64,000 nucleotides of DNA. It comes from Budorcas taxicolor. Its lineage: Eukaryota; Chordata; Mammalia; Artiodactyla; Bovidae. The stretch spans positions 59,176,567 to 59,240,566 of the forward strand of contig NC_068912.1 in the NCBI RefSeq assembly GCF_023091745.1, given 5' to 3'. The translations under genes were made by a program, and so were the position numbers. Positions 10,930 to 22,229 of the stretch are shown here, piece after piece; positions within the stretch are counted from its first letter, which is position 1; every line of letters starts with the position of its first letter. The notes under the pieces were generated by a model. The model saw only the letters and a program-made list of their open reading frames with translations, searched no databases and was not told the DNA's origin.

Positions 10930-11932
10930 GTTCAGTTCAGTCGCTGAGTTGTGTCCAACTTTTTGTGACCATGGACTGCAGCACGCCAGGCCTCCCTGGC
11001 CATCACCAACTCCCGGAATTTACTCAGACTCATGTCTGTTGAGTCAGTGATGCCATCCAACCATCTCATCCTCTGTCGTCTCCTTCTTTGCCCACGTTCA
11101 ATTTTTCCCAGCATCAGGGTCTTTTCCAATGAGTCAGTTCTTTATCAGGTGGCCAAAGTATTGGAGTTTCAGCTTCAACATCAGTCCCTCCAATGAATAT
11201 TCAGGACTGATCTCCTTTAGGATGGACTGGTTGGATCTTCTTGCTGTCCAAGGGACTCTCAAGAGTCTTCTCCAACACCACAGTGCAAAAGCATCAATTC
11301 TTTGGTGTTTAGCTTTCTTTATAGTCCAACTCTCACATCCATACATGGCTACTGGAAAAATAGCCTTGACTAGATGGACCTTTGTTGGCAAAGTAATGTC
11401 TCTGCTTTTTAATATGCTATCTAGGTTGGTCATAACTTTTCTTCCAAGGAGTAAGTGTCTTTTAATTTCATGGCTGCTGTCACCATCTGCAGTGATTTTG
11501 AAGCCCAGAAAAATAAAGTCTGACACTGTTTCCATTGTTTCCCTATCTATTTGCCATGAAGGGATGGGACCGGATGCCATGATCTTAGTTTTCTGAATGT
11601 TGAGCTTTAAGCCAACTTTTTCACTCTCCTCTTTCACTTTCATCAAGAGGCTCTTTAGTTCTGCTTTGCTTTCTGCCATAAGGGTGGTGTTCATCTGCAT
11701 ATCTGAGGTTATTGATATTTCTCCCGGCAATCTTGATTCTAGCTTGTGCTTCTTCCAGCCCAGTGTTTCTCATGATGTACTCTGCATATAAGTTAAATAA
11801 GCAGGGTGACAATATACAGCCTTGATGTATTGCTTTTCCTATTTGGAACCAGTCTTTTGTTCTATGTCCAGTTCTAACTGTTGCTTCCTGACCTGCATAC
11901 AGATTTCTCAAGAGGCAGCTCAGGTGGTCTGG
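10930..11932 (-). mobile_element. BovB LINE, 5'-truncated, about 1 kb
   Basis: The 3' terminus (CAGTTCAGTTCAGTCGCTGA) is at the left. Reading leftward on the minus strand gives RT-domain sequence from the motif before the catalytic box to the end. The longest frame (11134-11730) covers about 200 residues. One extra base at about 11690 turns the catalytic YADD codons into YADE followed by a frameshift, so this copy cannot encode active RT. The 5' truncation lies at about 11932, after the GGTCTGGT matching the interior of longer copies. Confidence 0.95.
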
Positions 11933-12482
11933 TGTGTGCAGCCTAACTGACATCTGCTCAACATTGCCAACCTTCTCTAGGCAGAGCTGACCTAGAGATG
12001 GCCATTCTTGTGTCATTGCCTCAAGTCTGCATCTGGATCTGTCCACAGGATGTGTTAGATACCCCTGGTCTCAGCAGATAAGGCAACCTGTCTCATTCAT
12101 TCTACACTATCTTGTATCCAAGAAGCTGGGGAGGGTGAATGTGAGCAGCGAGGGAGTCTGTGTTCTTACACTCCCTGTAAGGAAATATTTGTTCATCCTT
12201 GAGGAGTAGGATCATCTATGTAAATGTTTGGAACCAAAGCCACAGATAACTGAGCAAAGCTGGCCTGACTGACAGGTTTGTCCCTGATCGTGACAAACTC
12301 ACAGATTCCAGTATACTTATGTCATTAAAGACAAAATGTTTTTGTTACAAAGATTAAGCTGAGTGAATAAGAACTGGATGGACAGAGGCTGGATGGACCT
12401 AAAAGAACTGGATGTCTGCAGTGTGTTGTGAGAGTTCATATGTGGATTTGTACTGAACGCTTCTTTGATGTTTGCCAGACAT
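11933..12482. other. Unique sequence, nothing recognised
   Basis: No repeat or gene is recognised here. Confidence 0.3.
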
Positions 12483-12704
12483 TAATGGGTTAATGGCTTC
12501 CCTGATAGCTCAGTTGGTAAAAAATCTGCCTGCAATGCAGGATACCCCTGTTCGATTCCTGGGCTGGGAAGATCCACTGGAGAGAGAAAAGGCTACCCAC
12601 TCCAGTATTCTGGCCTGGAGAATTCCATGGACTGTATAGTCTATGGGGTCACAAAGAGTCGGAGATGACTGAGCGACTTTCACTCACTTCACTAATGGGT
12701 TAAT
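12483..12704 (+). mobile_element. Bov-tA SINE with target-site duplication
   Basis: TAATGGGTTAAT occurs at 12483-12494 and again at 12693-12704, bracketing a complete sense Bov-tA (12495-12692). Confidence 0.95.
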
Positions 12705-12878
12705 AGACTTCTCTGGTGGCTCAGACGGTAAAGTGTTTGTCTACAATATGGGAGACCCAGGTTCGACCCCTAGGTCAGGAAGATCACCTAGAGAAGGAAA
12801 TGGCAACCCATGCCACTACTCTTGCCTGGAAAATCCCATGGATGGAGGAGCCTGGTAGGCTTCAGTCCATGGGTTAAT
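12705..12878 (+). mobile_element. Second Bov-tA, 3'-shortened, in tandem
   Basis: Starts directly after the right-hand duplication of the previous SINE and ends at CAGTCCATGGG. A third copy of ATGGGTTAATA follows at 12869-12879. The usual tail after CCATGGGG is missing. Confidence 0.9.
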
Positions 12879-12879
12879 A

Positions 12880-13586
12880 CGTTATCTCAGGATGTGACTG
12901 TGGGAAAGAAGGAACTCATAAAGGCCCAATTCACTCAATTCACTTTATCACTTGGTGGAAAAGGAGGGGTGTGTTCTGTATGCTATGTGGTCATTAATCT
13001 ACACCGTACTTTTTCCACTCCCCTTCGTGGCGTCAGCTTTGCACAGAAAAGTCAGTGCTTGTGAACAACGGCAGCCTTTGTTTTGGGGACCCTGTACCTT
13101 CCTAGTGTATCTGCTACTTAGGACAGTGTCCTGGTCTGGACAACAGGTGGGGCTGGGTGCCTCCAGATGGCAGCTGCTGACAGTGTCCACACCCCAGAGG
13201 GGCTGCCAGGCTAGAACTGCAGGTGATAGCTTATGGTGAATGGCGAGGGATTCCTGATCCCTGAAGATTTAGCTTCAGGACCAGAGACCAGGCTTGATCT
13301 CTCAAGAGCTTTTGTATAGCAGAGTTTTATTAAAGCATAAAAAGGGACAGAGAAAGCTTCTGACATAGATATCAGAAGGGGGAGAAGAGAGTGACCCCAT
13401 CCCTAGTCTTAGCAAGGGAATTATATACTTTAATTAGTTATTAGAATAAATCAAGAATGTCTCAAGGTTGTAAAGCTCTTACTAGACTCACTCCCATAAT
13501 TTACATTTTAAGATAACAGGATTAGCCAGATAGTTTTCAGGAAGGAGAAACTGTCCTCAAGCAGGATACGTTGCTGTTATATAACC
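12880..13586. other. Unique sequence, nothing recognised
   Basis: No known repeat or exon is recognised. Frames of 60-95 codons at 12952-13239 have no recognisable family. Confidence 0.3.
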
Positions 13587-13655
13587 CTTCAGTTCAGTTC
13601 AGTTCAGTCGCTCCGTCGTGTCCGACTCTTTGCGACCCCATGAGTCGCAGCACAG
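13587..13655 (-). mobile_element. Very short BovB/Bov-A 3' terminal fragment
   Basis: TTCAGTTCAGTTCAGTTCAG then CGCTCCGTCGTGTCCGACTC is only the shared 3' end of BovB-type elements, about 65 bases long: an extreme 5' truncation. Confidence 0.85.
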
Positions 13656-13944
13656 GGTTTAAACTGTTTGTTGTATAATCATCAGTTCCGGGCTTCAAGA
13701 AAAAAACGTTTTATGTGATGAAGACTAAGGAATGTAGAGGAAAAAAAAAATGTGTCCTTTCCTCTTCCTTGAGAATTTTCCAGACCCGTTTCTCCTCCTC
13801 GGGGACCCTGGACTTCTTATCAACCTGCCTAGGAATTGCCTCACAGGTCAAGCCAGCAGGTTCCCAGGCTCTTCCCAGACCTGCTGGCCCTGGAGGCCAT
13901 TGCTCTTTTCACCTAAGGAGACTCACAACTGATTCTCATTCCAG

Positions 13945-14125
13945 TTGAAATTTGAAAATCACTGCCTGATGGGAATCCAAACCTGGCTTCATGCCAAAAT
14001 TATCTGAGGAGCTTAGAAAAATATTGGTACACAGGTCCTATTATGGACTGATTGATAAATATTCCCCAGGATTTTGATAATAAGCCTCTTCCATGTGATT
14101 CTAGTTTTCCACCAGGGTTGAAAAC
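13945..14125. mobile_element. hAT-Charlie type MITE (MER5/MER58-like)
   Basis: Diverged ends read TTGAAAATCACTG...CCAAACCTGGCTTCAT and GATTCTAGTTTTCCACCAGG...GTTGAAAAC, which are roughly inverted copies, with ATCTGAGGAGCTTAGAAAAA between. This fits a short mammalian non-autonomous hAT element. Exact family uncertain. Confidence 0.5.
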
Positions 14126-14235
14126 GGAGCAATTTATGATAGCAAACTGTAAGAGTTCTCCAAGGATCCCCAACATTTTGGCACCAGGTCCAAACCAGGA
14201 GGTGGGGGGAGGAAAGGGTGGCTTTGGGGAAGATT

Positions 14236-14727
14236 CAAGTGCATTAGGCTTCCCACGTGGTGCTAGTGGTAAAGAACCTGCCTACCAATACACACTCCAG
14301 CACTCTTGCCTGGAAAATCCTATGGGTGGAGGAGCCTGGTGGGCTGCAGTCCATAGGGTCGCTAAGAGTTGGATACGACTGAGCGACTTCACTTTCACTT
14401 TTCACTTTCATGCAGTGGAGAAGGAAATGGCAACCCACTCCAGCGTTCTTGCCTGGAGAATCCCAGGGACGGGGGAGCCTGGTGGGCTGCCGTCTATGGG
14501 GTCGCACAGAGTCGGACACGATTGAAGTGACTTAGCATAGCATACCAATATGCAAGACAAAAGAGACATAGGTTCAATCCTCTGATCCCCTGGAGGAGGG
14601 CATGACAACCCACTCCAGTATTCTTGCCTGGAGAATCCCATGGTCAGAGGAACCTAGCAGGCTACAGTCCATGGGGTTGCAGAATGAGACACAACTGAAG
14701 TGACTTAGCATGCATGCAAGTGCATTA
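14236..14727 (+). mobile_element. Bov-tA SINE interrupted by a BOV-A2
   Basis: The outer element has a CAAGTGCATTA duplication at 14236-14246 and 14717-14727. Its head (14247-14290) and body/tail (14543-14716) are separated by the inner BOV-A2, giving a readable insertion order. Confidence 0.95.
14283..14550 (+). mobile_element. BOV-A2 SINE nested inside Bov-tA
   Basis: TACCAATA flanks the element at 14283-14290 and 14543-14550. The body holds the two BovA monomers joined by the CACTTTCACTTTTCACTTTC linker typical of BOV-A2 and ends in TTAGCATAGCA. Confidence 0.96.
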
Positions 14728-15439
14728 CATTTATTGTGCACTTTATTTCTATTATTATTATATCTGCTCCACCTCAGATCAGCAGACATTAGATCCTGGA
14801 GGTTGGGGACCTTGCCTTAGGGAAGTAAGCGTGAGTAACACTCCCAATCCCTGTCCTCTTTTCTTGCCTGGGCCCTGAGGCAGGTTTGGGACAGAACCCT
14901 GGGCTCCTTGTGACACGAAGTGGGGCCAAGCCTGGAGTGGTGGGACAGAATGACTGGGTTTCTTCTGGAAGATCTGGTTTCTTCCCTGGGATCCAGGAAG
15001 GGCTTTCCCAGCTACCAAGGGCTTTCTCACACTGTGGAAGAAATGTGGCAAGGCTCCTAACTTCTTCACATGGCTGTAGAACAAGGGAATCAGTGGGGTT
15101 CAAGTTCCTGGAAAATGTGTAAACTCAGTTTTAATAATCACATAGGGATGCAGAACTTGCTTTAACCCAAGCAATTTTTTTCTTCCGTCTTGCCTGCCTG
15201 GAGTTAAATATTAGAAATCAGTGTTTTCATATAGGGAAAATAAAAATGATCTGATTTCAAAAGTAGGTGTAAGTGGTAAAGATCAAGTGTCAATCCCAAA
15301 GAGACTCATCTTTGGAATTATGACCTTTGACATTTAAAACCCTGATATTCTATTAAGAATTCACAGAATCCAACATTGATTGGCTTGCATGAGTTGCTTC
15401 TATAATACAGTTCCTTCAATATCCTCATAGCTATTACCC
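14728..15439. other. Unique sequence, nothing recognised
   Basis: No known repeat family. Overlapping frames of about 100 codons on the minus strand (14779-15103) show no domain and are probably chance. Confidence 0.3.
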
Positions 15440-15720
15440 AGAAAATACTTGTTGAGCACTAACTTAATGCCAGGCACTGTGCCAGGCTAGGAATATAAAA
15501 TAAGCATGATAAGATCTCAATCCTAAGGAGAATGGGGAGAATGGGAACTGTAAATAAATACGAAGCAAGGTGATGTTAGCACTTATGAATAAAATACTGG
15601 ACGCTACTGAAGTTGAAGGAACTGTAGGTGAATGCCTGTCTGAATTAGCTAATCTGAGCTGGATTTTGAAGGATGAGTAGGAGTTTTCCAAGTATACCTA
15701 ACAGTGCACTTCAGACAGAG
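15440..15720 (-). mobile_element. L2 LINE fragment, antisense
   Basis: CTTGTTGAGCACTAACTTAA, then TGCCAGGCACTGTGCCAGGC, is the reverse complement of the L2 3' end, followed by the expected antisense continuation (GATTTTGAAGGATGAGTAGG). Confidence 0.7.
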
Positions 15721-15779
15721 AAAGTGGTACATGCAAGAAGTATGGATGAGCACATCACCTTTGGAAAACTATATACATT

Positions 15780-17281
15780 TGTTTTCTATTCCTGCTATAA
15801 AAAAATAACTATAAACCTAGCAACATAAAATATAACAGGTCAATTCTTTTACAGTTCTGGATGTCAGAAGTCCAACAGGCACTAAAATCAAGGTGTGTAC
15901 TTTCCTTTCTGGAAGCCCAAGGGGAGAATCTTTTCATTTTCGGATACTACCATATTCCTTAGCTCATGGCCCCCTCCTCCATCTGTAATGGCTGGTCAAG
16001 TCCCTCTTACATCACTCCTCTCTGATCCTTCCCCATCATCATATCTCTCTCTGACTGCAGCTGAAAAAAAGGTCTCTGGGTTTAATGACTTATGTGATTA
16101 GGTTGGGCTCACCGCAATCAGTTCAGTTCAGTTCAGTCACTCAGTCGTGTCCAACTCCTTGTAACCCCACGAACTGCAGTGCGCCAGGCCTCCCTGGCCA
16201 TCACCAACTGCCAGAGTCTACCCAAACCCATGTCCATTGAGTCAGTGATGTCATCCAACTATCTCATCCTCTGTCATCCCCTTCTCCTCCTGCCCGCAAT
16301 CTTTCCCAGCATCAGGGTCTTTTCAAATGAGTCAGCTCTTCGCATCAGGTGGCCAAAGTATTGGAGTTTCAGCTTCAACATCAGTCCTTCCAATGAACAC
16401 CCAGGAATGGTCTCCTTTAGGATAGACTGGTTGGATCTCCTTGCCGTCCAAGGGACTCTCAAAGAGTCTTTTCCAACACCACAGTTCAAAAGCATCAGTT
16501 CTTCGGTGCTCATCTTTCTTTAGAGTCCAACTCTTACATCCATACATGACCACTGGAAAAACCATAGCCTTGACTAGACGGACCTTTGTTGGCAAAGTAA
16601 TGTCTCTGCTTTTTAATATTCTGTCTAGGTTGGTCATAACTTTCCTTCCAAGGAGTAAGTGTCTTTTAATTTCACGGCTGCAGTCACTATCTGCAGTGAT
16701 TTTGGAGCCCCCAAAAATAAAGTCTGACACTGTTTCCACTGTTTCCCCATCTATTTGCCATGAAGGGATGGGACCGGATGCCATGATCTTAGTTTTCTGA
16801 ATGTTGAGCTTTAAGTCAACTTCTTCACTCTCCTCTTTCTCTTTCATCAAGAGGCTCTTTAGTTCTGCTTTGCTTTCTGTCATAAGGGTGGTGTTCATCT
16901 GCATATCTGAGGTTATTGATATTTCTCCCTGCAATCTTGATTCTAGCTTGTGCTTCCTCCAGCCCAGCGTTTCTCATGATGTACTCTGCATATAAGTTAA
17001 ATAAGCAGGGTGACAATATACAGCCTTGACGTACTCCTTTTCCTATTTGGAACCAGTCTGTTGTTCCATGTCCAGTTCTAACTGTTGCTTCCTGACCTGC
17101 ATACAGATTTCTCAAGAGGCACTGCAATAACTGAAGCTAATCAACCTATCTCAATGTCCATAACCTCAATCACACTTCTGAAATTTCCTTTGCCATGTAA
17201 GCTAACATATTCAGATGTTCTGTGGACTAGGGTATGCATATCTTTGGGGGTTTATTATTCTGCTTACCACACTGTGCATCA
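15780..17281 (-). mobile_element. MLT1-type LTR (ERVL-MaLR), split by BovB
   Basis: Left part 15780-16118 and right part 17120-17281 together match a minus-strand MLT1 LTR: GTTTTCTATTCCTGCTATAA at the left, TTCTGGATGTCAGAAGTCCA inside, and CTTTGCCATGTAAGCTAACA to TTATTATTCTGCTTACCACA at the right. It is an old solo LTR fragment with no coding part. Confidence 0.8.
16110..17128 (-). mobile_element. BovB LINE, 5'-truncated, with target-site duplication
   Basis: The body is 16119-17119. CACCGCAAT (16110-16118) and CACTGCAAT (17120-17128) are a 9-base duplication with one difference. The minus-strand RT frame 16332-16934 is about 200 codons. The same one-base insertion in the YADD codons as in the 10.9-kb copy occurs at about 16895, so the two share a subfamily template. 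Dead element. Confidence 0.95.
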
Positions 17282-17284
17282 GTT

Positions 17285-17760
17285 TACTGAGGGACTTCTA
17301 TGGACCAGCATGATTAGAAAGTATAGTTGAAGCCAAATCATAAAAGGCCCTTATATGTCAAGTTAAAGATTATTCAATCTATCCTGTAGGGGATCAAGAG
17401 TCACTGAAGGGACTTCCCTGGTGGCCCAGTGGTTAAGAATCTGCCTGCCAATGTAGCGGGCACAGGTTCAACCCCTGGTCTGGGAAGATTCCACATGCCT
17501 CTGGGCAACTAAGGCCCTGCACCCCAACTACTGGGCCGGTGCTGTAGTGCCTATGCACCGCGAGGAAGAGTAGCCCCTGCTCACAACTAGAGAAAGCCTG
17601 CACTCACAATGAAGAGACATCACAACCCCTTCAAAGGCCCTATCTTCAAATTTAAAAAAAAAAAAAGAGAGAGAGAGTCACTGAAGGTTTTAAGCAAAGG
17701 GTTTCCCTCTTAGAGATCTCTTTGGCTTTACTGGCTGAGCTTAAGAATCAATGTGTTGGA
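17285..17760 (-). mobile_element. L2-like LINE, antisense, host of a CHR SINE
   Basis: AAAAGGCCCTTATATGTCAA, then GTTTTAAGCAAAGGGTTTCC, resembles antisense L2. It is interrupted by the CHR SINE at 17411-17673. Confidence 0.5.
17397..17687 (+). mobile_element. CHR-type SINE with 14-base duplication
   Basis: AGAGTCACTGAAGG occurs at 17397-17410 and 17674-17687. The insert begins GACTTCCCTGGTGGCCCAGT and ends in an A13 tail followed by (GA)n. Confidence 0.95.
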
Positions 17761-18074
17761 CCAGGGTCACGGGGGTAGTATATATGTTACTAAGACAGAC
17801 CTGTAGGCTTGGAGATTCTGATTTAGCAGGTCCAGGAACATGTTTGTGGCCAGTCAGGTTACCAGTACACCACTAGACAAGTTGGTTGAAAATATAGCAA
17901 GATTGGGAGGTAGGGAGACCGGTGCAGAGTCCTGCTGATAACCAATGAATGTGTAAACCAAGGTAGGGAACAGCCATGCAAATGAAGCCAAGTGGGAGGA
18001 TTTTAGCAATAATTAACAGGAAAATTCGGCAGAACTCTCGGGGATCTATTGAGTGAGCCCTGGGTACTGGAAAA

Positions 18075-18300
18075 TGTATATGTCTTAGAATCAGATGGAT
18101 GTGAGTTCAAATCCTACCCTCTACTAGCAGTTGCTGGTATAATGCCTTTGCTGAAATAATGTCTCCGAATCTGAGGATCTTTGACTTTTAAATGATGACC
18201 ATATAAATTTTGCAGAATTTGTGAGGGTTAACAATAAAGTATCCTAGGTGCCCGAAGTATAACAGACACTCAAAAATGGCGGCCCATATTATTGTTATGC
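18075..18300 (+). mobile_element. MIR SINE
   Basis: AGAATCAGATGGATGTGAGT, TCAAATCCTACCCTCTACTA and a terminal 'agacactcaa' follow the MIR consensus order (tRNA-like box, core, 3' end). Diverged. Confidence 0.6.
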
Positions 18301-19870
18301 TGGTAACTGATGACTGTAAAGGATGACGGCAGAAGACAGGATGAAAAAGAGAATAAAGATGACTCCTCAAATATGTGACTGGGACAACCAAGTGGGTGGA
18401 AGAGCCATTCTCCCAGAAAGAAAATACAGGAGGAGCAGTGAGCCTGGAGTGAAAGGAAGTAAATTTTAATTTGGTAAAGTTGAGTTGGCGATGAGGGTGG
18501 ATTCTGGGTGGAGTGCCCAGAAAGCAGAAAAATACACAGGCTGGAGTCAGAGAAAAGAAAGTCTGGGTAGGAGCTAGAGCCACTTTTCCATGGGTCTGAA
18601 CACTTTTAACAGACGTCTTTGACCATGAGCCACAAAACTGCCGGAATAAAAAAACTACTAATTCATCAAAGCCTTTTTACTGCTTAAATCACTTTGTGTA
18701 TTGTAATAATGCAAAAGTAATTACAATGTTCCTGTTTAAGTAATAACACCCTGACAATCAAAAGGCGTACTTAGAGAACCACAAAACCCTAAACATTCAT
18801 TCTGAACCTTCGCAGAGCTCTTTGGTTTATGATTTTACAGGTTTCCTGCAAGCGGGGTCATGAGGAGGTTAACAGACCAGGCTGTAATTTATCTGGGATC
18901 TTTGGCAGAAGCTGGAGTCCAGGTCTCTGCTTCCTGCTCTATCATTTCATTCGTTTTCTTGCTTTGTTAACCAGAGACTGGACCCTCCTTGGGAAAGCAT
19001 TTCTGCTTCATTCGTGCATCCTCTTGGAGTCTGCCAGTGTGCCTCTCCATCACGTGGCAGCTCTAAACATCCAGTCTCCCTGTCCACGGATTTCTGGACT
19101 TGGGAAGGGGTTTCTCATGGGCATCTTCTACCTCTGGGTCCATCAAGTCTCCCAGACACGTTGATTCTTGGGGCTTGTCTTTTATGACCAGACCTTTCAT
19201 ACTCAAAGTGTCTATTGTCCATGACTCAGCATCATCCAACAGAAGGCCTCACCAGCTTCTCTCCAATTCCTCCAGCCCACCGCCAGCCCAGCCCAGGACT
19301 GGGAGTCAGGATTCCTGGAGGTTAAGTCCCTGTCTTCCCACCTTCCAGCTGGATGACCTGGGACAAGACACTTAACTTCTCTGTGCAGTAAATTCTGCTC
19401 ACTTTCTGTTTCCTTTTTATTATTTTAGATGCAAATCCCTTTTTCAATTGAGCTCTGAAGTGGAAGCCCAGAATAGGAATCAGGGAACAAGGCAAAGTGC
19501 TCTGAAGAAGTGGGGTGGGAGACCCAGGGCCTGTTCACTTGCCCCAACTTAGCTGAGCCCCAAAGTAACCCTCACATTTTTACCTAGTTTGCTCCAAGAG
19601 GCCCTCAGCGCTCTCGCATCGCCGCCTCTGAAATTCTGCTCATTAAGTCTCCATGCTGGAACCTGTCAGTGGCTTTCCAGTGGCCCAGAGAGCCTGTCTA
19701 AACTCATTAATCTCTCATTTAAGGGGCCCCACAGTCTGACTAAAACTGACCTTCTGGCTTTAAATTCTGTCCTACTCACTATAGCAACCCTCGGGTCTAA
19801 TGACTGCCCCTAAATCATGCTCACATTTTTCTGTCTTTGCACTCAACTCCTCTCCCTGATTTATAACCGG
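18301..19870. other. Mostly unique sequence with a MIR remnant
   Basis: About 19310-19390 (CTTCCAGCTGGATGACCTGG, GACAAGACACTTAACTTCTC) resembles a MIR core. Frames at 18188-18583 (minus), 18829-19164 and 19100-19375 (plus) show no recognisable protein family. Confidence 0.4.
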
Positions 19871-20327
19871 TATTAGTTTTCTACTGCTGCTGTAACAAAT
19901 TATCATAAACTTAGCGGATTAAAAATATAAATTTATTATCTTACAGTTTTTGAGGTCAGAAGTCCAATGATGGTCTCCGGGGGCTAAAATGTGGGTGTTG
20001 AAAAGGGCTGTGTTCCCCCAGAGGCTCCAGGGGACAATCGGTTTCCTGGCCTTTTCCAGCTCCTAGAGTCAGCCCCCTTCCTTCCTCTTCAAAGCCAGCA
20101 ACATTGCTTCTCTCTGTGCAGTTCTTCTGTAGTTCCATTTCCCTTTGACTGGCCTCTTTTGCCTCCCAATTCACTTTTTGTGATTAACATGAGGCTCACT
20201 CAGAAAATCCAGGATCATCTCCCCACTTCAATATCCTTAATTTCATCACTTCCGTAGAGTCACCTAACAGACTCACAGGCTCCAGCAATTAGGACAACTT
20301 TGGGGGCCATTATTCTGCCCACTGCAC
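19871..20327 (-). mobile_element. MLT1-type LTR (ERVL-MaLR)
   Basis: Runs from TATTAGTTTTCTACTGCTGC through TTACAGTTTTTGAGGTCAGA to GGGGGCCATTATTCTGCCCA, the antisense MLT1 LTR order. A near-complete solo LTR, the second in the window. Confidence 0.82.
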
Positions 20328-20414
20328 ACACAATACACTTTGACACAAGTAGCAGACTTCACTGAGGGATGGGGAAGAGAGAAGGGTGGAAAGGACGCTC
20401 CACTACAGCTCCAC

Positions 20415-20800
20415 TGACGACTTCCGGTAGACGCTCAGACGTCATCCTTCCCTCCATCCCACCGCTGGGTAGGGGGTTCTCCTGCCATTCCACCCCACAT
20501 GGCACCCTAGCCTCATTCTACTCCTTGCCACCCTCCCACTCCTCTCTCCTTCCCTCCCCCACTTCCTTCCCTCCCCATCTCCCACGACCCAGGGATTGGC
20601 AGTGAGAACACCCAATTCTTCTCGTCCTGTTACGCAAAACAGCGAAAACGTCTACAGCCTTGGCTTCCAAACTCAGCCCCCATGAAAGGGCTCAGCTAAA
20701 AAACAAAAACAAAAAACCCCTCAGCTTTCGTCTGACAGGAACTACCCTCCTTAGAATATGCTTCCGGTTGTAAGGGTTTACGATATAGTCACGTGATGAC
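20415..20800. promoter_or_regulatory. Cluster of promoter-type motifs
   Basis: ACTTCCGG (ETS core) at 20420-20427, GACGTCAT (CRE/ATF-like) at 20438-20445, a second CTTCCGG at 20761-20767 and the palindrome TCACGTGA (E-box/CLEAR-like) at 20789-20796 lie within 380 bases, separated by a C/T-rich tract (20505-20590). These are motif matches only. No transcript is implied. Confidence 0.3.
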
Positions 20801-21213
20801 ATGTTGACTTCTCCGCAGACATGGGGCCACTACACAAATTCAGTGCCACGTTTGTGCGTTTGCTCTTCTTTAGATGAACAGATCTCAGGAAGGTGTCTCC
20901 ATAATTATTGCTGACTGGAGCAGAAGAACAGAAACGGAAGTTGGTGCTTTCCCTTCTCATAATCAAAAGGAAGAAACTAATGAGTGATGACTCTAACTAA
21001 AAGTGTGGAATATTTAAAGATTAGTAAAAAAATTATAAGTCACATCCCTCCATAAGTAGTTAAGTACTATCCCTCACTAGGCTGTCAGAATTTAAGGTTG
21101 GAGAGTGTATCTTATTGAATGTCACATCCCCGTGATTCTAGTATAGAATTCCACATCCTTAATACATTTTGATGGATATAATTAATACAGTAAAAATCTG
21201 TTATTTATAAATA

Positions 21214-21464
21214 CTGACATATAGATCTCCGATTCTTTGTCTTGTCCGACTCTTTGCGACCCCGTGGACTATAGCCCGCCAGACTCCTCTGTCCATGGGG
21301 ATTTTCCAGGCAAGAATACTGGAGTGGGTTGCCATACTGGAGAGTGCCTTGAAGTGGGATCCTCCTCCAGGGTATCTTTCCAACCCAGGAACTGAACCCA
21401 GGTCTCCGGCACTGCAGGCGGATTCTTTACAGTCTGAGCTATCAGAGAAGGCTGACATATAGAT
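21214..21464 (-). mobile_element. Bov-tA SINE with 13-base duplication
   Basis: CTGACATATAGAT flanks the insert at 21214-21226 and 21452-21464. A 25-30 base internal insertion (TACTGGAGAGTGCCTTGAAG) distinguishes it from most copies. Confidence 0.95.
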
Positions 21465-22229
21465 TTTCCCCTTCACAAATATAGCTCTCTTTTTCTAACT
21501 CAAAAGGGAAGTTGCCCTCCCTCTATGCTCTGGCACATGAGAAGGTGGACTGTGTTTCTTGCTGTCAGGAGAGGATTGGTGTTAAGGGAGTTGAGTAATA
21601 GACAGTAACCTTCCTCAGGGATGTTAGAAAGGAACGATTGGAATAATGGAAGAAGTGCTTTAAAGCCACACATCGGTATTAACATCTGTGCAAACAAGCT
21701 TTCAAACTGTGAACCAACAGGATTTACAACATACTATTCATCTTCATTCTTTTCCAGAGTTAGAGAGAAATTTCTTCTCAACAGAGAGTCAACTCAGAGA
21801 CATTGGCTCCAAAAATCTGCAATCTGCTGACCCCAAGACACACAGGGGAGACAAACCAAAATTAATTCTCACTCCTGTAGTTAAGAATAACATCTTCCTT
21901 TTTTTTTTTTTTTTCATATGGTTGGCAAATACAACCCTTTGTTTGTAAGCAAAACTGAAAGGTTTTCTTTATGTAGCAGGGACCACCCACAGAAGCCTTT
22001 GGTGAGTAGTGGCATAAGTCAAAATCTGAAATTTCTCCTGGTTCCAGATTCCATCAGTGACTTCAACATCTACCTCCTGTATGACCTCCCAGCTCCAAAG
22101 TGGAGCTGAGTTTCTAGCGGAGAATGTTCTAGCAGCAGGATGTATCTAAACTAGTTGAGACCACTGACACATTCTGTGTCCCTAGCAGGACATGGCAAAA
22201 CCTTATAACAGCTGTTTATGTCTCAGAGA
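21465..22229. other. Unique sequence, nothing recognised
   Basis: No repeat is recognised apart from a T-run at 21898-21914. Frames of about 70-86 codons (21621-21948) lack any known domain. Confidence 0.3.

Noticed and set aside
11134..11730. About 200-codon minus frames at 11.1-11.7 kb and 16.3-16.9 kb as host genes
   Set aside because: They are the BovB reverse-transcriptase 3' portion, truncated and frameshifted at the catalytic box.
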